Shown here piece by piece: positions 44,039 through 53,328 of a stretch of DNA of 64,000 nucleotides. Position 1 is the first letter of the stretch; each line of letters begins with the position of its first letter. The position numbers and the translations under genes were made by a program. The DNA comes from Bradyrhizobium sp. SSBR45G (GTDB lineage: Bacteria; Pseudomonadota; Alphaproteobacteria; Rhizobiales; Xanthobacteraceae), in assembly GCF_030159255.1 (NCBI RefSeq), contig NZ_BSCT01000020.1:83704-147703 (forward strand), given 5' to 3'. Under the pieces are notes generated by a model. It searched no databases. It was not told the origin of the DNA and saw only the letters and a program-made list of their open reading frames with translations.

Positions 44039-45439
44039 TTACACCACCCGCTCCACCCCCGGCAGCGCCTGGACCAACTCGCGGAAGCGCGTGCCGCGGA
44101 TTTCGAAGTTGCGGAACTGGTCGAACGAGGCGCAGGCGGGCGACAACAGCACGACCGCCTCCTTCAGCCCGGAGGCCTCCGCATCGGCGGCGGCCTGGGC
44201 CACCGCAACCTCCAGCGTGCCGGACATCGCATGCGGCACCTTGTCGCCGAGCGTGCCGGCAAACTCCGCGGCCGCCTCGCCGATCAGATAGGCCTTGCGG
44301 ATGCGCGGGAAGAAGCCGGTCAGACTGGTGATGCCGCCCGCCTTCGGCTTGCCGCCGGCGATCCAGAAGATGTCGGCGAAGGACGACAGCGCATGCGCAG
44401 TCGCGTCCGCATTGGTGCCCTTGGAGTCGTTGACGAACAGCACGTTGGCGCGGCGGCCGACCTGCTCCATGCGATGCGCGAGCCCCGGGAAGCTGCGCAG
44501 CCCCTGCTGCAGAACGTCTTCTCTGACGCCGATCGCGAGCGCTGTCGCGGCGGCGCAGGCGGCGTTCTGGGCATTGTGCTGGCCGCGCAGCGAGCCAATG
44601 CCGCCGAGCCGCGCGATCTCGCTGCGCGCGCCGCCCGAACTGCGCACGATCGTCTCGTGCTCGACATAGAGACCGTCCGCCAGCGGGTTCTTGACGGAAA
44701 TGCGCACCACGCGCTTGCCGGCCTGGTCCAGCCGGTCGGCCGTCGCGCGCGAAAACCCGTCATCGACGCCGACGATCGCGGTCCCCGCGGGCTTGACGCC
44801 GGCCACGAGGCGCTCCTTCACGGCCGCGTAGTTCTCGATCGTGCCGTGGCGATCGATGTGGTCCTCGCTGACATTGATCAGAATGCCGACGCTCGGATCG
44901 AGCGACGGTGTGAGATCGATCTGGTAGGACGACATCTCGATGACATGGACGCGGCCCATGCGCGGCGGCTCCAGCGACAGGATCGCGGTGCCGATATTGC
45001 CGCCCATCTGGGTGTCGTAGCCGGCGACCCGCATCAGATGCGCGATCAGCGCTGTCGTGGTCGATTTGCCGTTGGTGCCGGTGATGGCGACGAAGGGCGC
45101 ATCCGGCGCGTGGCGCCGGCGCTCGCGGCAGAAAAGCTCGATGTCGCCGATGACCTCGACGCCAGCCTCGCGCGCCTTGAGCACGCTCCAATGCGGCACG
45201 GGGTGGGTCAGCGGCACGCCCGGCGCCAGCACCAGCGCCGCGAAGTTGGCCCAGGACGCCGTGCGCAGATCGGCGGTGATGAAGCCGGCCTTGGCGGCCT
45301 CCGCGAGGCGGTCGGCGCCGTCATCGCCCGCGACGACCTCCGCGCCACCGGCGCGCAGCGCGTGACACGAGGCCAGCCCCGAGCCGCCGAGTCCGAACAC
45401 GGCGACCGTCTTGCCGGCGAATGAGGTGACGGGGATCAT
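44039..45439 (-). CDS. murD: UDP-N-acetylmuramoyl-L-alanine--D-glutamate ligase
   Basis: 466 residues. N-terminal UMA-binding Rossmann motif TVAVFGLGGSGLASCHAL (11-28), P-loop VAITGTNGKSTTTALI (117-132), IEMSSYQIDLTPSL in the central domain, NVSEDHIDRHGTIENYAAVK, and the C-terminal VNDSKGTNADATAHAL and WIAGGKPKAGG. Cytoplasmic ligase adding D-Glu. It follows mraY with one base between stop of mraY (downstream reading) and its own start region, so coupled. The AbiEii-like module begins 49 bases after its stop. Confidence 0.97.
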   Translation of the reverse strand: MIPVTSFAGKTVAVFGLGGSGLASCHALRAGGAEVVAGDDGADRLAEAAKAGFITADLRTASWANFAALVLAPGVPLTHPVPHWSVLKAREAGVEVIGDIELFCRERRRHAPDAPFVAITGTNGKSTTTALIAHLMRVAGYDTQMGGNIGTAILSLEPPRMGRVHVIEMSSYQIDLTPSLDPSVGILINVSEDHIDRHGTIENYAAVKERLVAGVKPAGTAIVGVDDGFSRATADRLDQAGKRVVRISVKNPLADGLYVEHETIVRSSGGARSEIARLGGIGSLRGQHNAQNAACAAATALAIGVREDVLQQGLRSFPGLAHRMEQVGRRANVLFVNDSKGTNADATAHALSSFADIFWIAGGKPKAGGITSLTGFFPRIRKAYLIGEAAAEFAGTLGDKVPHAMSGTLEVAVAQAAADAEASGLKEAVVLLSPACASFDQFRNFEIRGTRFRELVQALPGVERVV

Positions 45440-45440
45440 G

Positions 45441-46547
45441 TCAGCGCAGCTTCAGCGTCGAAAGACCGACCAGCGCCAGCATCACCGAGATGATCCAGAA
45501 GCGGATCACGATCTGCGGCTCGGTCCAGCCGAGCTGCTCGAAATGGTGATGAATCGGCGCCATCCTGAAGATGCGCTTGCCGGTCAGCTTGAACGAGGCG
45601 ACCTGGACGATCACCGACACCGCCTCCAGCACGAACAGGCCGCCGATCACCGCCAGCACGATCTCGTGCTTCACAGCGACCGCGATCGAGCCGAGCATGC
45701 CGCCGAGCGCCAGCGAGCCGGTGTCGCCCATGAAGATCGAGGCCGGCGGCGCGTTGAACCAGAGGAAGCCCAAGCCCGCGCCGAGCACCGCGCCGCACAG
45801 CACGGCGAGTTCACCGGTGCCCGCGACATAATGAATCTGCAGATAGTCGGAGAACACGGCATTGCCGGCGAGATAGGCGATCAGGCCGAAGCTTGCAGAG
45901 GCGATCATGACCGGCACGATCGCGAGGCCATCGAGGCCGTCGGTCAGATTGACGGCATTGCCGGCGCCGACGATGACGAAGGCGCCAAAGATGACGTACA
46001 TCCAGCCGAACTTGAAGATGAGGTCCTTGAAAAAGGGAATGGCCAGCCCCGTCGAGGACGGATCGCGCCCGAGGCGAACCAGCGCGTAGCAGGCGACCAG
46101 CGCGATCGCCGCCTCGATCAGCAGACGTGCGCGGCCGGCGAAGCCCGAATGCGACTGCTTGGTCACCTTCAGATAATCGTCGTAGAAGCCGACGAAGCCG
46201 AAGCCGAGCGTGACCGCGAGCACGATCCAGACATAGGGGTTGAGCGGATTGGCCCACAGCACAGTGGAGACGACGAGCCCGGACAGGATCATCAGGCCGC
46301 CCATCGTGGGCGTGCCCTTCTTGCTGATGATATGCGATTGCGGGCCGTCGGTGCGGATCGGCTGGCCCTTGCCCTGGCGCAGCCGCAGATGATCAATGAT
46401 CCACGGTCCGAACAGGAACACGAACAGCGCGCCGGTGACCACGGCGCCGCCGGTCCGGAACGTGATGTAGCGAAACACGTTGAGCAGCCCGCGGAACATC
46501 GACAGGCTCGGAAACGTATTCGTCAGCTCGATCAACCAATAGAACAT
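45441..46547 (-). CDS. mraY: Phospho-MurNAc-pentapeptide transferase
   Basis: 368 residues with ten transmembrane helices. Makes lipid I by transferring phospho-MurNAc-pentapeptide to undecaprenyl phosphate. Diagnostic motifs: KKGTPTMGGLMIL, FYDDYLKVTKQSHSGF (catalytic DD), NAVNLTDGLDGLAI, and FMGDTGSLALGG plus PIHHHFE near the C-terminus. Located between murF and murD as usual; 192 bases separate it from murF. Confidence 0.98.
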   Translation of the reverse strand: MFYWLIELTNTFPSLSMFRGLLNVFRYITFRTGGAVVTGALFVFLFGPWIIDHLRLRQGKGQPIRTDGPQSHIISKKGTPTMGGLMILSGLVVSTVLWANPLNPYVWIVLAVTLGFGFVGFYDDYLKVTKQSHSGFAGRARLLIEAAIALVACYALVRLGRDPSSTGLAIPFFKDLIFKFGWMYVIFGAFVIVGAGNAVNLTDGLDGLAIVPVMIASASFGLIAYLAGNAVFSDYLQIHYVAGTGELAVLCGAVLGAGLGFLWFNAPPASIFMGDTGSLALGGMLGSIAVAVKHEIVLAVIGGLFVLEAVSVIVQVASFKLTGKRIFRMAPIHHHFEQLGWTEPQIVIRFWIISVMLALVGLSTLKLR

Positions 46548-46739
46548 CCAACCCGCCTATGCCGCTCACGAGACTGAGCCACGCGAACGGAGTCTCGTTC
46601 GCGAATCCGCATCCCGCCTCTTTTAACCATGATCGCGGCCGGGGGCGAATCGCACCCCGCGACGGGAATCCGTCCGGCATCGCTGCCCCGTCCGCCAGTG
46701 GAAAAACATCCTTCTGCCGCGCCGCGATATCGCCCGATT

Positions 46740-48116
46740 TCAAGCCGCGCCCTGCAGCGCGGCGGCGAGCTTCGACACGAACTTGTTGACCCAGAAGATC
46801 TTCTTGCTGCCCTTGATGACGACGACGTCGCCCGGCGCAAGCAGCGCCGCCACCTGCCGGGGGTCGAGCGTCACCGGATCCTCGTGCCAGCCGAGCCGCT
46901 TCTGCTGCGGCAGAGTGTCGAACAAGTGGCGCATCAGCGGTCCGACGCAGAAGACGGCATCGATTCCCGCGAAATGAGCGGCCATTCCGGCGTGATAGGC
47001 CGGGGCCTCGTCGCCCAGCTCCAGCATGTCGCCGATGACGGCAATCCGCCGGCCCCGCACCGGGCGCGCCTGCAGGCTGTCGAACGCCGCCGCCATGCTG
47101 GCCGGATTGCCGTTGAAGCTGTCGTCGATCAGAACGATGTCGCCGACGGTCTGCTCGACGCCGCGGCCGGTCATGATGCCGACATCGCCGAGCTCTTGCG
47201 CCAGCAGCGCCGGATCCAGGCCGGCCGCCGTGACCGAAGCGAGCGCCGCCAGCGCGTTGTGCAGGCGATGCGGGGCACCGGGCGTCAGCGCGAAGTCGAC
47301 GCGGCGGCCGGCGATGTCGGCGGTCACGTCCCAGCTCTCACCGCGGGAGGTGTGCGACAGCGCGCGCACCTCGGCCTCATCGCCGAAACGGATCACCTTG
47401 CCGCTCCATTCGGGGGCCGCGAGATCGGCGGGAAGCACGAGAATGCCATCAGCGGGCAAGCCGCGCGCGATCGAGACCTTTTCTTTCCGGATCGCCTCGA
47501 GGCTGCCGAGCTTTTCCAGGTGCACCGGCTGCACGTTGACGACCAGCGCCACCGTCGGCTGCGACAGCTCGGTCAGCCGCGCGATTTCGCCGGTCTGGTT
47601 CATGCCCATTTCGACCACCCAGACGGAGGCATCAGGATCAGCATTGCACAACGTCAGCGGCACGCCCCAGAAATTGTTGAAGCTCGACGGACTGGCGGAG
47701 GCGCCAGGATAGGCGGCGATGAACTCCTTGGTCGAGGTCTTGCCGGCGCTGCCGGTCAGTCCGATCACCGGACCATGGAAGCGCGCCCTTGCAAAGCGGG
47801 CGAGCGCCCACAGGCCATCGATCAGCGTGTCCGGCACGACGAGCTGCGGCACGGTGATGCCATCGACCCGATGCGGCACGATCATCGCGACCGCGCCGGC
47901 CTGTTCGGCATTCGCGGCGAACTCCCAGCCGTCGCGGCTGGAGGCGAAGCTCGACACGAACCCACCGCTCGGCGTGCCGCTCAGCGCGACGAACAGGCTG
48001 CCGGGCTTCACGGCGCGGCTGTCCTGCGTCACGACATCGATCGGTGTCTCCGGATAGTCGCCGGCGAGCTGAAGCGCGCGCGCCGCCTCGGCCACCGTCC
48101 ACAGCGCCTTCGTCAT
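46740..48116 (-). CDS. murF: UDP-MurNAc-tripeptide--D-alanyl-D-alanine ligase
   Basis: 458 residues. N-terminal VVTQDSRAVKPGSLFVALSG (UDP-binding), P-loop IGLTGSAGKTSTKEFIA (118-134), the central VVEMGMNQTGEIARL, and LIDDSFNGNPASMAAA in the C-terminal region, all typical of MurF. Adds D-Ala-D-Ala from Ddl. The start overlaps the murE stop (ATGA), so murE and murF are translationally coupled. Confidence 0.97.
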   Translation of the reverse strand: MTKALWTVAEAARALQLAGDYPETPIDVVTQDSRAVKPGSLFVALSGTPSGGFVSSFASSRDGWEFAANAEQAGAVAMIVPHRVDGITVPQLVVPDTLIDGLWALARFARARFHGPVIGLTGSAGKTSTKEFIAAYPGASASPSSFNNFWGVPLTLCNADPDASVWVVEMGMNQTGEIARLTELSQPTVALVVNVQPVHLEKLGSLEAIRKEKVSIARGLPADGILVLPADLAAPEWSGKVIRFGDEAEVRALSHTSRGESWDVTADIAGRRVDFALTPGAPHRLHNALAALASVTAAGLDPALLAQELGDVGIMTGRGVEQTVGDIVLIDDSFNGNPASMAAAFDSLQARPVRGRRIAVIGDMLELGDEAPAYHAGMAAHFAGIDAVFCVGPLMRHLFDTLPQQKRLGWHEDPVTLDPRQVAALLAPGDVVVIKGSKKIFWVNKFVSKLAAALQGAA

Positions 48117-49573
48117 GATGCCCTCGCTGCCAATGCATCCGCGACCGCTTCATGATCGCTGAAAGGCAGAACCGTGCTGCCGATGATCTGTCCGGTCTCA
48201 TGGCCCTTGCCGGCGATGATCAGCGCATCGCCGGGCTGCAGCTCGCCGATCGCGATCTTGATCGCCTCGGCGCGGTCGCCGATCTCGCGGGCGCCAGGTG
48301 CGGCGGCCAGGATCGCGGCACGGATCGCAACCGGATCCTCGCTGCGCGGATTGTCATCGGTGACGATGACGCTGTCGGCCTCGGCGGCGGCAATCGCGCC
48401 CATCAGGGGCCGCTTGCCGGTGTCACGGTCGCCGCCGGCGCCGAACACCACGGTAAGCTTTCGTGCAGCATAAGGCCGCAGCGCCTGCAACGCCTTGGCG
48501 AGCGCATCCGGCTTGTGCGCGTAGTCGATGAAGATGGGGGCGCCATTGCGCTCGCCGACCAGCTCGAGGCGCCCTTTGGCCCCCTCGAGCTTCTCGAGTG
48601 ATTCAAATACAGCCTGGGGGTCACTGCCGGTGCCGATCGCAAGACCGGCGGCGACCAGCGCATTCTCGATCTGGAAGCGCCCGACCAGCGGCAGCCGGAT
48701 GGTGTACAGGCGACCGCAATACTGGATCTCCAGCGTCTGCGCGAAGCCATCGATGGCCGCGGCCACCAGCCGGATGCCCGGCCCTGCGCCGTCACCGCTC
48801 GCTCCCACCGTCATCGGGCGAAGACCGCGCGCTTCAGCAGCAGCGATCACCTCCGGCGAGCACTCGTGGTCCGCCGAGATCACCGCCGGCCCGCCCGGCG
48901 GCACCAGATCGCGGAACAGCCTCAGCTTCGCGTTCAGATAATGCGCGATGTCGGGGTGGTAATCCATGTGGTCGCGCGACAGGTTGGTGAACCCGCCGGC
49001 CGAGACCCGGACGCCATCGAGCCTGAACTGATCGAGCCCGTGGGATGATGCCTCGAACGCGAGATGGGTGACACCGTCGCCCGTGATCTCGTCGATCTGC
49101 CGATGCAGCGCGATCGGATCGGGCGTGGTCAGCGAGCCGTAGACGGTGCGCTTGTCCGATACCAGGCCGACCGTGCCGATGCTCGCCGAGCTGTGGCCCA
49201 GCATCTGCCAGATCTGTCGCGTGAAGGCTGCGACCGAAGTCTTGCCGCTGGTGCCGGTCACGGCCGCAATGGTCGACGGCTGGCGGGGATAGAACCGCGC
49301 GGCGGCGATCGCCAGCGCCCGCCGCGGGTTCGGCAGCGCGATGAAGGGAACGGAAAGTTCCCCCTCGGACGGCCCAGCGCCAGCCACTGCGACCGCGCCG
49401 GCCGCGATCGCGGCCGCGATGAAGCGGGCGCCGTCAGTTTTGGTTCCGGACAGCGCGAAGAACAGGTCGCCCGGCTTGACCAGCCGGCTGTCCACGGCAA
49501 GGCCGGAGACTTCGACGGCGGCGATGTGCGGGTCGAACCCCGCCTGATCGCCGAGGAGGTCGAGAAGTTTCAT
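48113..49573 (-). CDS. murE: UDP-MurNAc-L-Ala-D-Glu--meso-DAP ligase
   Basis: 486 residues from the ATG at 49573. Uridine-site VSGLAVDSRLVKPGDLFFAL, P-loop AAVTGTSGKTSVAAFTRQ (103-120), carbamylated-lysine region YLNAKLRLF (K216), and IDYAHKPDALAKAL. The C-terminal DNPRSEDP at 407-414 is the meso-diaminopimelate specificity motif, so the wall is DAP-type as expected for a Gram-negative. Overlaps murF; 71 bases after ftsI. Confidence 0.97.
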   Translation of the reverse strand: MKLLDLLGDQAGFDPHIAAVEVSGLAVDSRLVKPGDLFFALSGTKTDGARFIAAAIAAGAVAVAGAGPSEGELSVPFIALPNPRRALAIAAARFYPRQPSTIAAVTGTSGKTSVAAFTRQIWQMLGHSSASIGTVGLVSDKRTVYGSLTTPDPIALHRQIDEITGDGVTHLAFEASSHGLDQFRLDGVRVSAGGFTNLSRDHMDYHPDIAHYLNAKLRLFRDLVPPGGPAVISADHECSPEVIAAAEARGLRPMTVGASGDGAGPGIRLVAAAIDGFAQTLEIQYCGRLYTIRLPLVGRFQIENALVAAGLAIGTGSDPQAVFESLEKLEGAKGRLELVGERNGAPIFIDYAHKPDALAKALQALRPYAARKLTVVFGAGGDRDTGKRPLMGAIAAAEADSVIVTDDNPRSEDPVAIRAAILAAAPGAREIGDRAEAIKIAIGELQPGDALIIAGKGHETGQIIGSTVLPFSDHEAVADALAARAS

Positions 49574-49644
49574 CCTGGTCCCGTACCGGTCTGGCGCCTT
49601 CCGGAGTGGAGGCGCCTCCAAAGCCCTTGCGATTCGCGGACGGC

Positions 49645-51393
49645 TTACTGCGTCAGCCGCGATGCCGCAAGAATTTGGCGGTCGGACGGCGGCAGGTCGA
49701 AACGGGGCTCGATGCCGAGCAGCGGCCCGATCCGGGAAATCACGTTGCCGGCGGTCGGCACCGCGTTCCAGCCCGAGGTGATGAAGCCGTAGGTTTCCTT
49801 CAGCGCCTGCGGCTCGTCCAGCATGATCAGAAGCTGGTATTTCGGCTTGTCGGCGGGGATCACGGCGGTGAAGAGGGTCAGCACCTTCTTCTTGGCGTAG
49901 CGGCCGTTGATCACCTTCTCGGCGGTGCCGGTCTTGCCGCCGATGTAATAGCCCTTGACGTCGGCCTTGCGCGCGGTTCCGACCTCGGCGTTCAGGCGCA
50001 TCAAATAGCGCATCTTTTCCGAGGTCTCCGGCTTGATCACGCGCTTGGCAACCTGCATCGCCTCCTCTTCGGTCCGCTTCATGAAGGTCGGCGGAATCAG
50101 GAGACCGCCATTGACCAGCGCGCTGACGCCCATCACGCCCTGCAACGGCGCCACCGCCATGCCGTGGCCGAACGCGATCGTGACCGTGTTCAACTCGGCC
50201 CAGCGCTTGGGCAGGATCGGCGAGGCGCTCTCCGGCAGCTCGGTGCGCAACCGGTCGAACTGGCCCATCTTGCGCAGGAACGCCTTGTGGCCCTCGACGC
50301 CCTGCGTCAGCGCGATCCGGGCGGCGCCCACGTTGGAGGAGAAGGTGAACACCTCCCTCATGGTGAGGAAGCGCCCCTTCGGCTCATCGTCATGGATCGC
50401 GAACTTGCCGTAATGCAGCGGACCGCGCGCATCCCAAAGCGAGTTCAGATCGTATTTTCCCGTGTCCAGCGCCATCGCCAAGGTGAACGCCTTGAAGGTG
50501 GAGCCCATCTCGTAGACGCCGGTCGTGAGACGGTTGATGCGATCGGGATCGTGCGCTTCCTTGGGGCTGTTCGGATCGAAGTCCGGCAGCGACACCATCG
50601 CAATGATCTCGCCGGTCCTGACGTTGACGACGAGACCGGAGGCGGCCTTGGTCTTGAACTTCTCCTTGGCCTTGAGCAGTTCGTCGCGCAGCGCATGCTC
50701 GACGCGCAGATCAACCGAGAGCTCGATCGGGCGCTGCAGACGATCCGTGGCAAAGCCGGCGCGATGCAGGTCGGCGAGGCCCTGGTTGTCGAGCCACTTC
50801 TCCATGCCGGCGATGCCCTGGTTGTCGATGTTCACCAGGCCGATCAGATGCGCCACCTCGTTGCCGGTCGGATAGACGCGCTTGTTCTCGCGCAGGAAGC
50901 CGATGCCCGGCAGACCCAGCCGATGGATGTCCTGCTGTTGCTTCGGCGTCATCTCGCGCTTGAGCCAGACGAAGCCCTTGCGCGACAGCAGCCGGTCTCG
51001 AACCTCGCTCGTATCGATATCCGGCAAGGTCGCCGTCAGCAGTTCGATCGCCTCGTCCTTGTCGATGAGGCGGCGCGGCTCGGCGAACAGGCTCGGCGTC
51101 TTGACGTCGGTGGCGAGCACCGCGCCGTTGCGGTCGACGATGTCGGGCCGCGCGGTGGCGATGGCGTCCTGCTGCGCGGCACGCCGCGCGCTCGGTCCGT
51201 CGGCTCCGACCGCAAACATCACGAGCCGGCCGCCGATCACGGCGTAGACGGCGGCGAAGGCGATGATCGCAAGGCCGATACGCGCGCGCGCCTTCGCGGT
51301 GCGATCGACATCGCGCCCATACAGCAGGGTGCGGACCAGACGCTGCCGCCAGGGCTCCTGCGGCTTGGCATGAGGCCGAAGCTGATCGGTCAT
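49645..51393 (-). CDS. ftsI: Penicillin-binding protein 3, septal D,D-transpeptidase
   Basis: 582 residues from the ATG at 51393, which overlaps the ftsL stop (ATGA). A cytoplasmic tail and one transmembrane helix (about 39-58) precede the PBP dimer domain (RPDIVDRNGAVLATDV at 82-97). Transpeptidase motifs: nucleophile S298 in GSTFK, SSN at 352-354, and KTG at 487-489 in GGKTGTAEKV. It crosslinks septal peptidoglycan in the periplasm with FtsW. The C-terminus stops soon after the transpeptidase domain with no PASTA repeats. Confidence 0.97.
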   Translation of the reverse strand: MTDQLRPHAKPQEPWRQRLVRTLLYGRDVDRTAKARARIGLAIIAFAAVYAVIGGRLVMFAVGADGPSARRAAQQDAIATARPDIVDRNGAVLATDVKTPSLFAEPRRLIDKDEAIELLTATLPDIDTSEVRDRLLSRKGFVWLKREMTPKQQQDIHRLGLPGIGFLRENKRVYPTGNEVAHLIGLVNIDNQGIAGMEKWLDNQGLADLHRAGFATDRLQRPIELSVDLRVEHALRDELLKAKEKFKTKAASGLVVNVRTGEIIAMVSLPDFDPNSPKEAHDPDRINRLTTGVYEMGSTFKAFTLAMALDTGKYDLNSLWDARGPLHYGKFAIHDDEPKGRFLTMREVFTFSSNVGAARIALTQGVEGHKAFLRKMGQFDRLRTELPESASPILPKRWAELNTVTIAFGHGMAVAPLQGVMGVSALVNGGLLIPPTFMKRTEEEAMQVAKRVIKPETSEKMRYLMRLNAEVGTARKADVKGYYIGGKTGTAEKVINGRYAKKKVLTLFTAVIPADKPKYQLLIMLDEPQALKETYGFITSGWNAVPTAGNVISRIGPLLGIEPRFDLPPSDRQILAASRLTQ

Positions 51394-51782
51394 TGCTGAT
51401 CCTCCGGACGACGCACCGATCCGGTCACGGGGGGCTCTTCGTTGATTGCATCGATCGCATCGATCATCGATCCGATCGGATCCGGATTGTCGGGCCGCGT
51501 GAAGCGCGGCGGCCGCTCCGGCAGGTTCTTGAGGCTGTCGTACTGGGTGGCGTTCAGCGGCTTCAGCGGCAGATGCCGCTCGACCAGCCCCTGCAGCCGC
51601 AGCGGCGCATCGAGCTTGGCCCATTCCGAGCGCAGGATCGCGATGGCCTCGCGCTGCTCACGGATCTCGGCGCGCAATTGCAGCACGCGCTCGACGCGCG
51701 CCGTCGATTCCATCTTGATGCGATAGACATAGGCGGCCGCAAAGATCAGCGAGCAGATCACCACGAGATGCAGGAGGCGCAT
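51390..51782 (-). CDS. ftsL: Cell division protein FtsL
   Basis: 130 residues. A short N-terminal transmembrane helix (LLHLVVICSLIFAAAYVYRI) is followed by a coiled coil (RVERVLQLRAEIREQREAIA), then a Pro-rich periplasmic tail. Sequence conservation of FtsL is low; the call rests on topology, size and position between rsmH and ftsI. It forms the FtsQLB complex that activates FtsWI. Stop overlaps ftsI; start lies three bases after the rsmH stop. Confidence 0.9.
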   Translation of the reverse strand: MRLLHLVVICSLIFAAAYVYRIKMESTARVERVLQLRAEIREQREAIAILRSEWAKLDAPLRLQGLVERHLPLKPLNATQYDSLKNLPERPPRFTRPDNPDPIGSMIDAIDAINEEPPVTGSVRRPEDQQ

Positions 51783-51785
51783 CGG

Positions 51786-52781
51786 TCACCCTCCCCGCAG
51801 CACATCGGCCAGGCGCGGCCATGGCGACGATGATGACGCAAGATGCGCCGGCGCTGCGGTGCGTTCCGCACCACGCAGCTTGGCGGAGCGCGCGCGTGGA
51901 TTGGCCTCGATCTCGCTGTCGGCGGCCACGACCGGCTTACGGTTGAGCAGCTGGAAACTCGGTGTCTCCTGCGCAATCTCGGGCAGATGGCGCGAGCCGC
52001 CACCGGTCTTGCTGCGCTCGGCGAGGAAAGTCTTGACGATGCGGTCCTCGAGCGAATGGAACGAGACGACAGCCAGGCGGCCGCCGGGCGCCAGGATACG
52101 CTCCGCAGCCGACAGCGCCTGCTTGAGCTCGTCGAGCTCCTCATTGACGAGGATCCGCAGCGCCTGGAACGTCCGCGTCGCCGGATGGATGTCACCCGGC
52201 TTCGATCTCACCACACGCGCCACGATGTCGGCGAGCTGCCGCGTCGTCGTGATCGGCTGCTCCTTGCGGGCGGCGACGATCGCGCGGGCCACGCCGCGGG
52301 AGTGCCGCTCCTCGCCAAAAATATAGATCACGTCGGCGAGATCGCGCTCGGAGGCCTGCGCAACGACATCGGCCGCGGTCGGTCCCGCGTCTGCCATGCG
52401 CATGTCGAGCGGACCGTCGAACCGGAACGAAAAGCCGCGCGCGGCGGAATCGAGCTGCATCGACGAGACGCCGACATCCATCACGATGCCGTCGACATGG
52501 GCAAGACCTTGCGCTGCGCAGATGTCGGCCACCGCGGAGAAGCGGTTCTCGACCAAGGTGAGGCGGCCGCCGGCCTCATCGACGAGGCTCGCACCGGCGG
52601 CGATTGCGGTGCTGTCGCGGTCGATCCCGATCACCCGCGTTCCCGGCTTCGCCAGGATCAGACGCGTGTAACCGCCTGCCCCAAACGTCGCATCGACATA
52701 GGTTCCGCCATCGCGCGGCGCCAGCAGCGCGACCGCTTCGGGGCCGAGCACCGGGATATGGCGCTGGTCAGCCGTCGTCAC
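51786..52781 (-). CDS. rsmH: 16S rRNA (cytosine-1402-N4)-methyltransferase
   Basis: 331 residues from the GTG at 52781 with GGAG seven bases upstream; the frame stays open much further but MurNAc-region-type conservation begins only at HIPVLGPEAVALLAP. SAM motif YVDATFGAGGYTRLILA, then GIDRD; MDVGVSSMQLDSAARGFSFR and LDMRM typical of RsmH; C-terminal VVSFHSLEDRIVKTFL. Methylates C1402 in the 30S decoding centre. It is the first gene of the dcw cluster here, as no mraZ was found upstream. Confidence 0.94.
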   Translation of the reverse strand: MTTADQRHIPVLGPEAVALLAPRDGGTYVDATFGAGGYTRLILAKPGTRVIGIDRDSTAIAAGASLVDEAGGRLTLVENRFSAVADICAAQGLAHVDGIVMDVGVSSMQLDSAARGFSFRFDGPLDMRMADAGPTAADVVAQASERDLADVIYIFGEERHSRGVARAIVAARKEQPITTTRQLADIVARVVRSKPGDIHPATRTFQALRILVNEELDELKQALSAAERILAPGGRLAVVSFHSLEDRIVKTFLAERSKTGGGSRHLPEIAQETPSFQLLNRKPVVAADSEIEANPRARSAKLRGAERTAAPAHLASSSSPWPRLADVLRGG

Positions 52782-53328
52782 GCAGCCGCTCCGCAAGGAT
52801 GCTGCCGATCCGGACTGATTCTGTTCGGCTGCGAGCCCATCGCGCCTTCGATCCTCGCACCCCGTCAACCTGCCAAGCCATCTCCCGGGACCGTCCATGA
52901 CATGACCCGCCCATGCGTGGACCCCGGTGCGCGGTGATCGTGCCGGGACGATCCCCGATCCGACATCGATCGCGCGCTGCCGGGTGTTCCCGGCATCGCT
53001 CAAGACCGTGATCTCCCGTGCAGGACCTAGCATGTGGCAGCTGCCGTCCCGAAAGCCGGCTTGGCTCTTCACCACTTAGTAACGGCGTTTAGCGTTAACA
53101 AACCGTTGACGGTCTGTGGCGGATGTTGGGCACGTGCCAGGACGGCAGAGTCGATGGCTGGAAGACCCGCTTGCCTCACCCGCCGGCCTCCCGCCGCCTT
53201 TGGCGCACCGCTCTGATCAATATGAGAGGCTCGCATGCGATTTAGATTGCGGCTGGGACATGTAAAAGAGTAGTGCCTGCCCATATTCGATTTGAGCCAT
53301 TGCCCTCGCCGCCCGCTTCGAGTCGTTC
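52782..53328. promoter_or_regulatory. Divergent region rsmH / amidase with putative dcw promoter
   Basis: 547 bases. No open frame resembles MraZ. The stretch 53070-53300 is less GC-rich and is the best candidate for the dcw promoter (minus) and amidase promoter (plus). It includes the CtrA-like site listed separately. Confidence 0.45.
53095..53110. promoter_or_regulatory. CtrA-like motif (TTAA-N7-TTGAC)
   Basis: TTAACAAACCGTTGAC matches the alphaproteobacterial CtrA consensus TTAA-N7-TTAA(C) with one mismatch. It lies 314 bases before the rsmH start and 219 before the amidase start. The match is short and could be chance. Confidence 0.3.

Noticed and set aside
52782..53075. N-terminal extension of RsmH by 98 codons, or a hidden mraZ in this stretch
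   Set aside because: The extension has no conserved sequence, and no frame shows MraZ motifs; GTG at 52781 has a good ribosome site.
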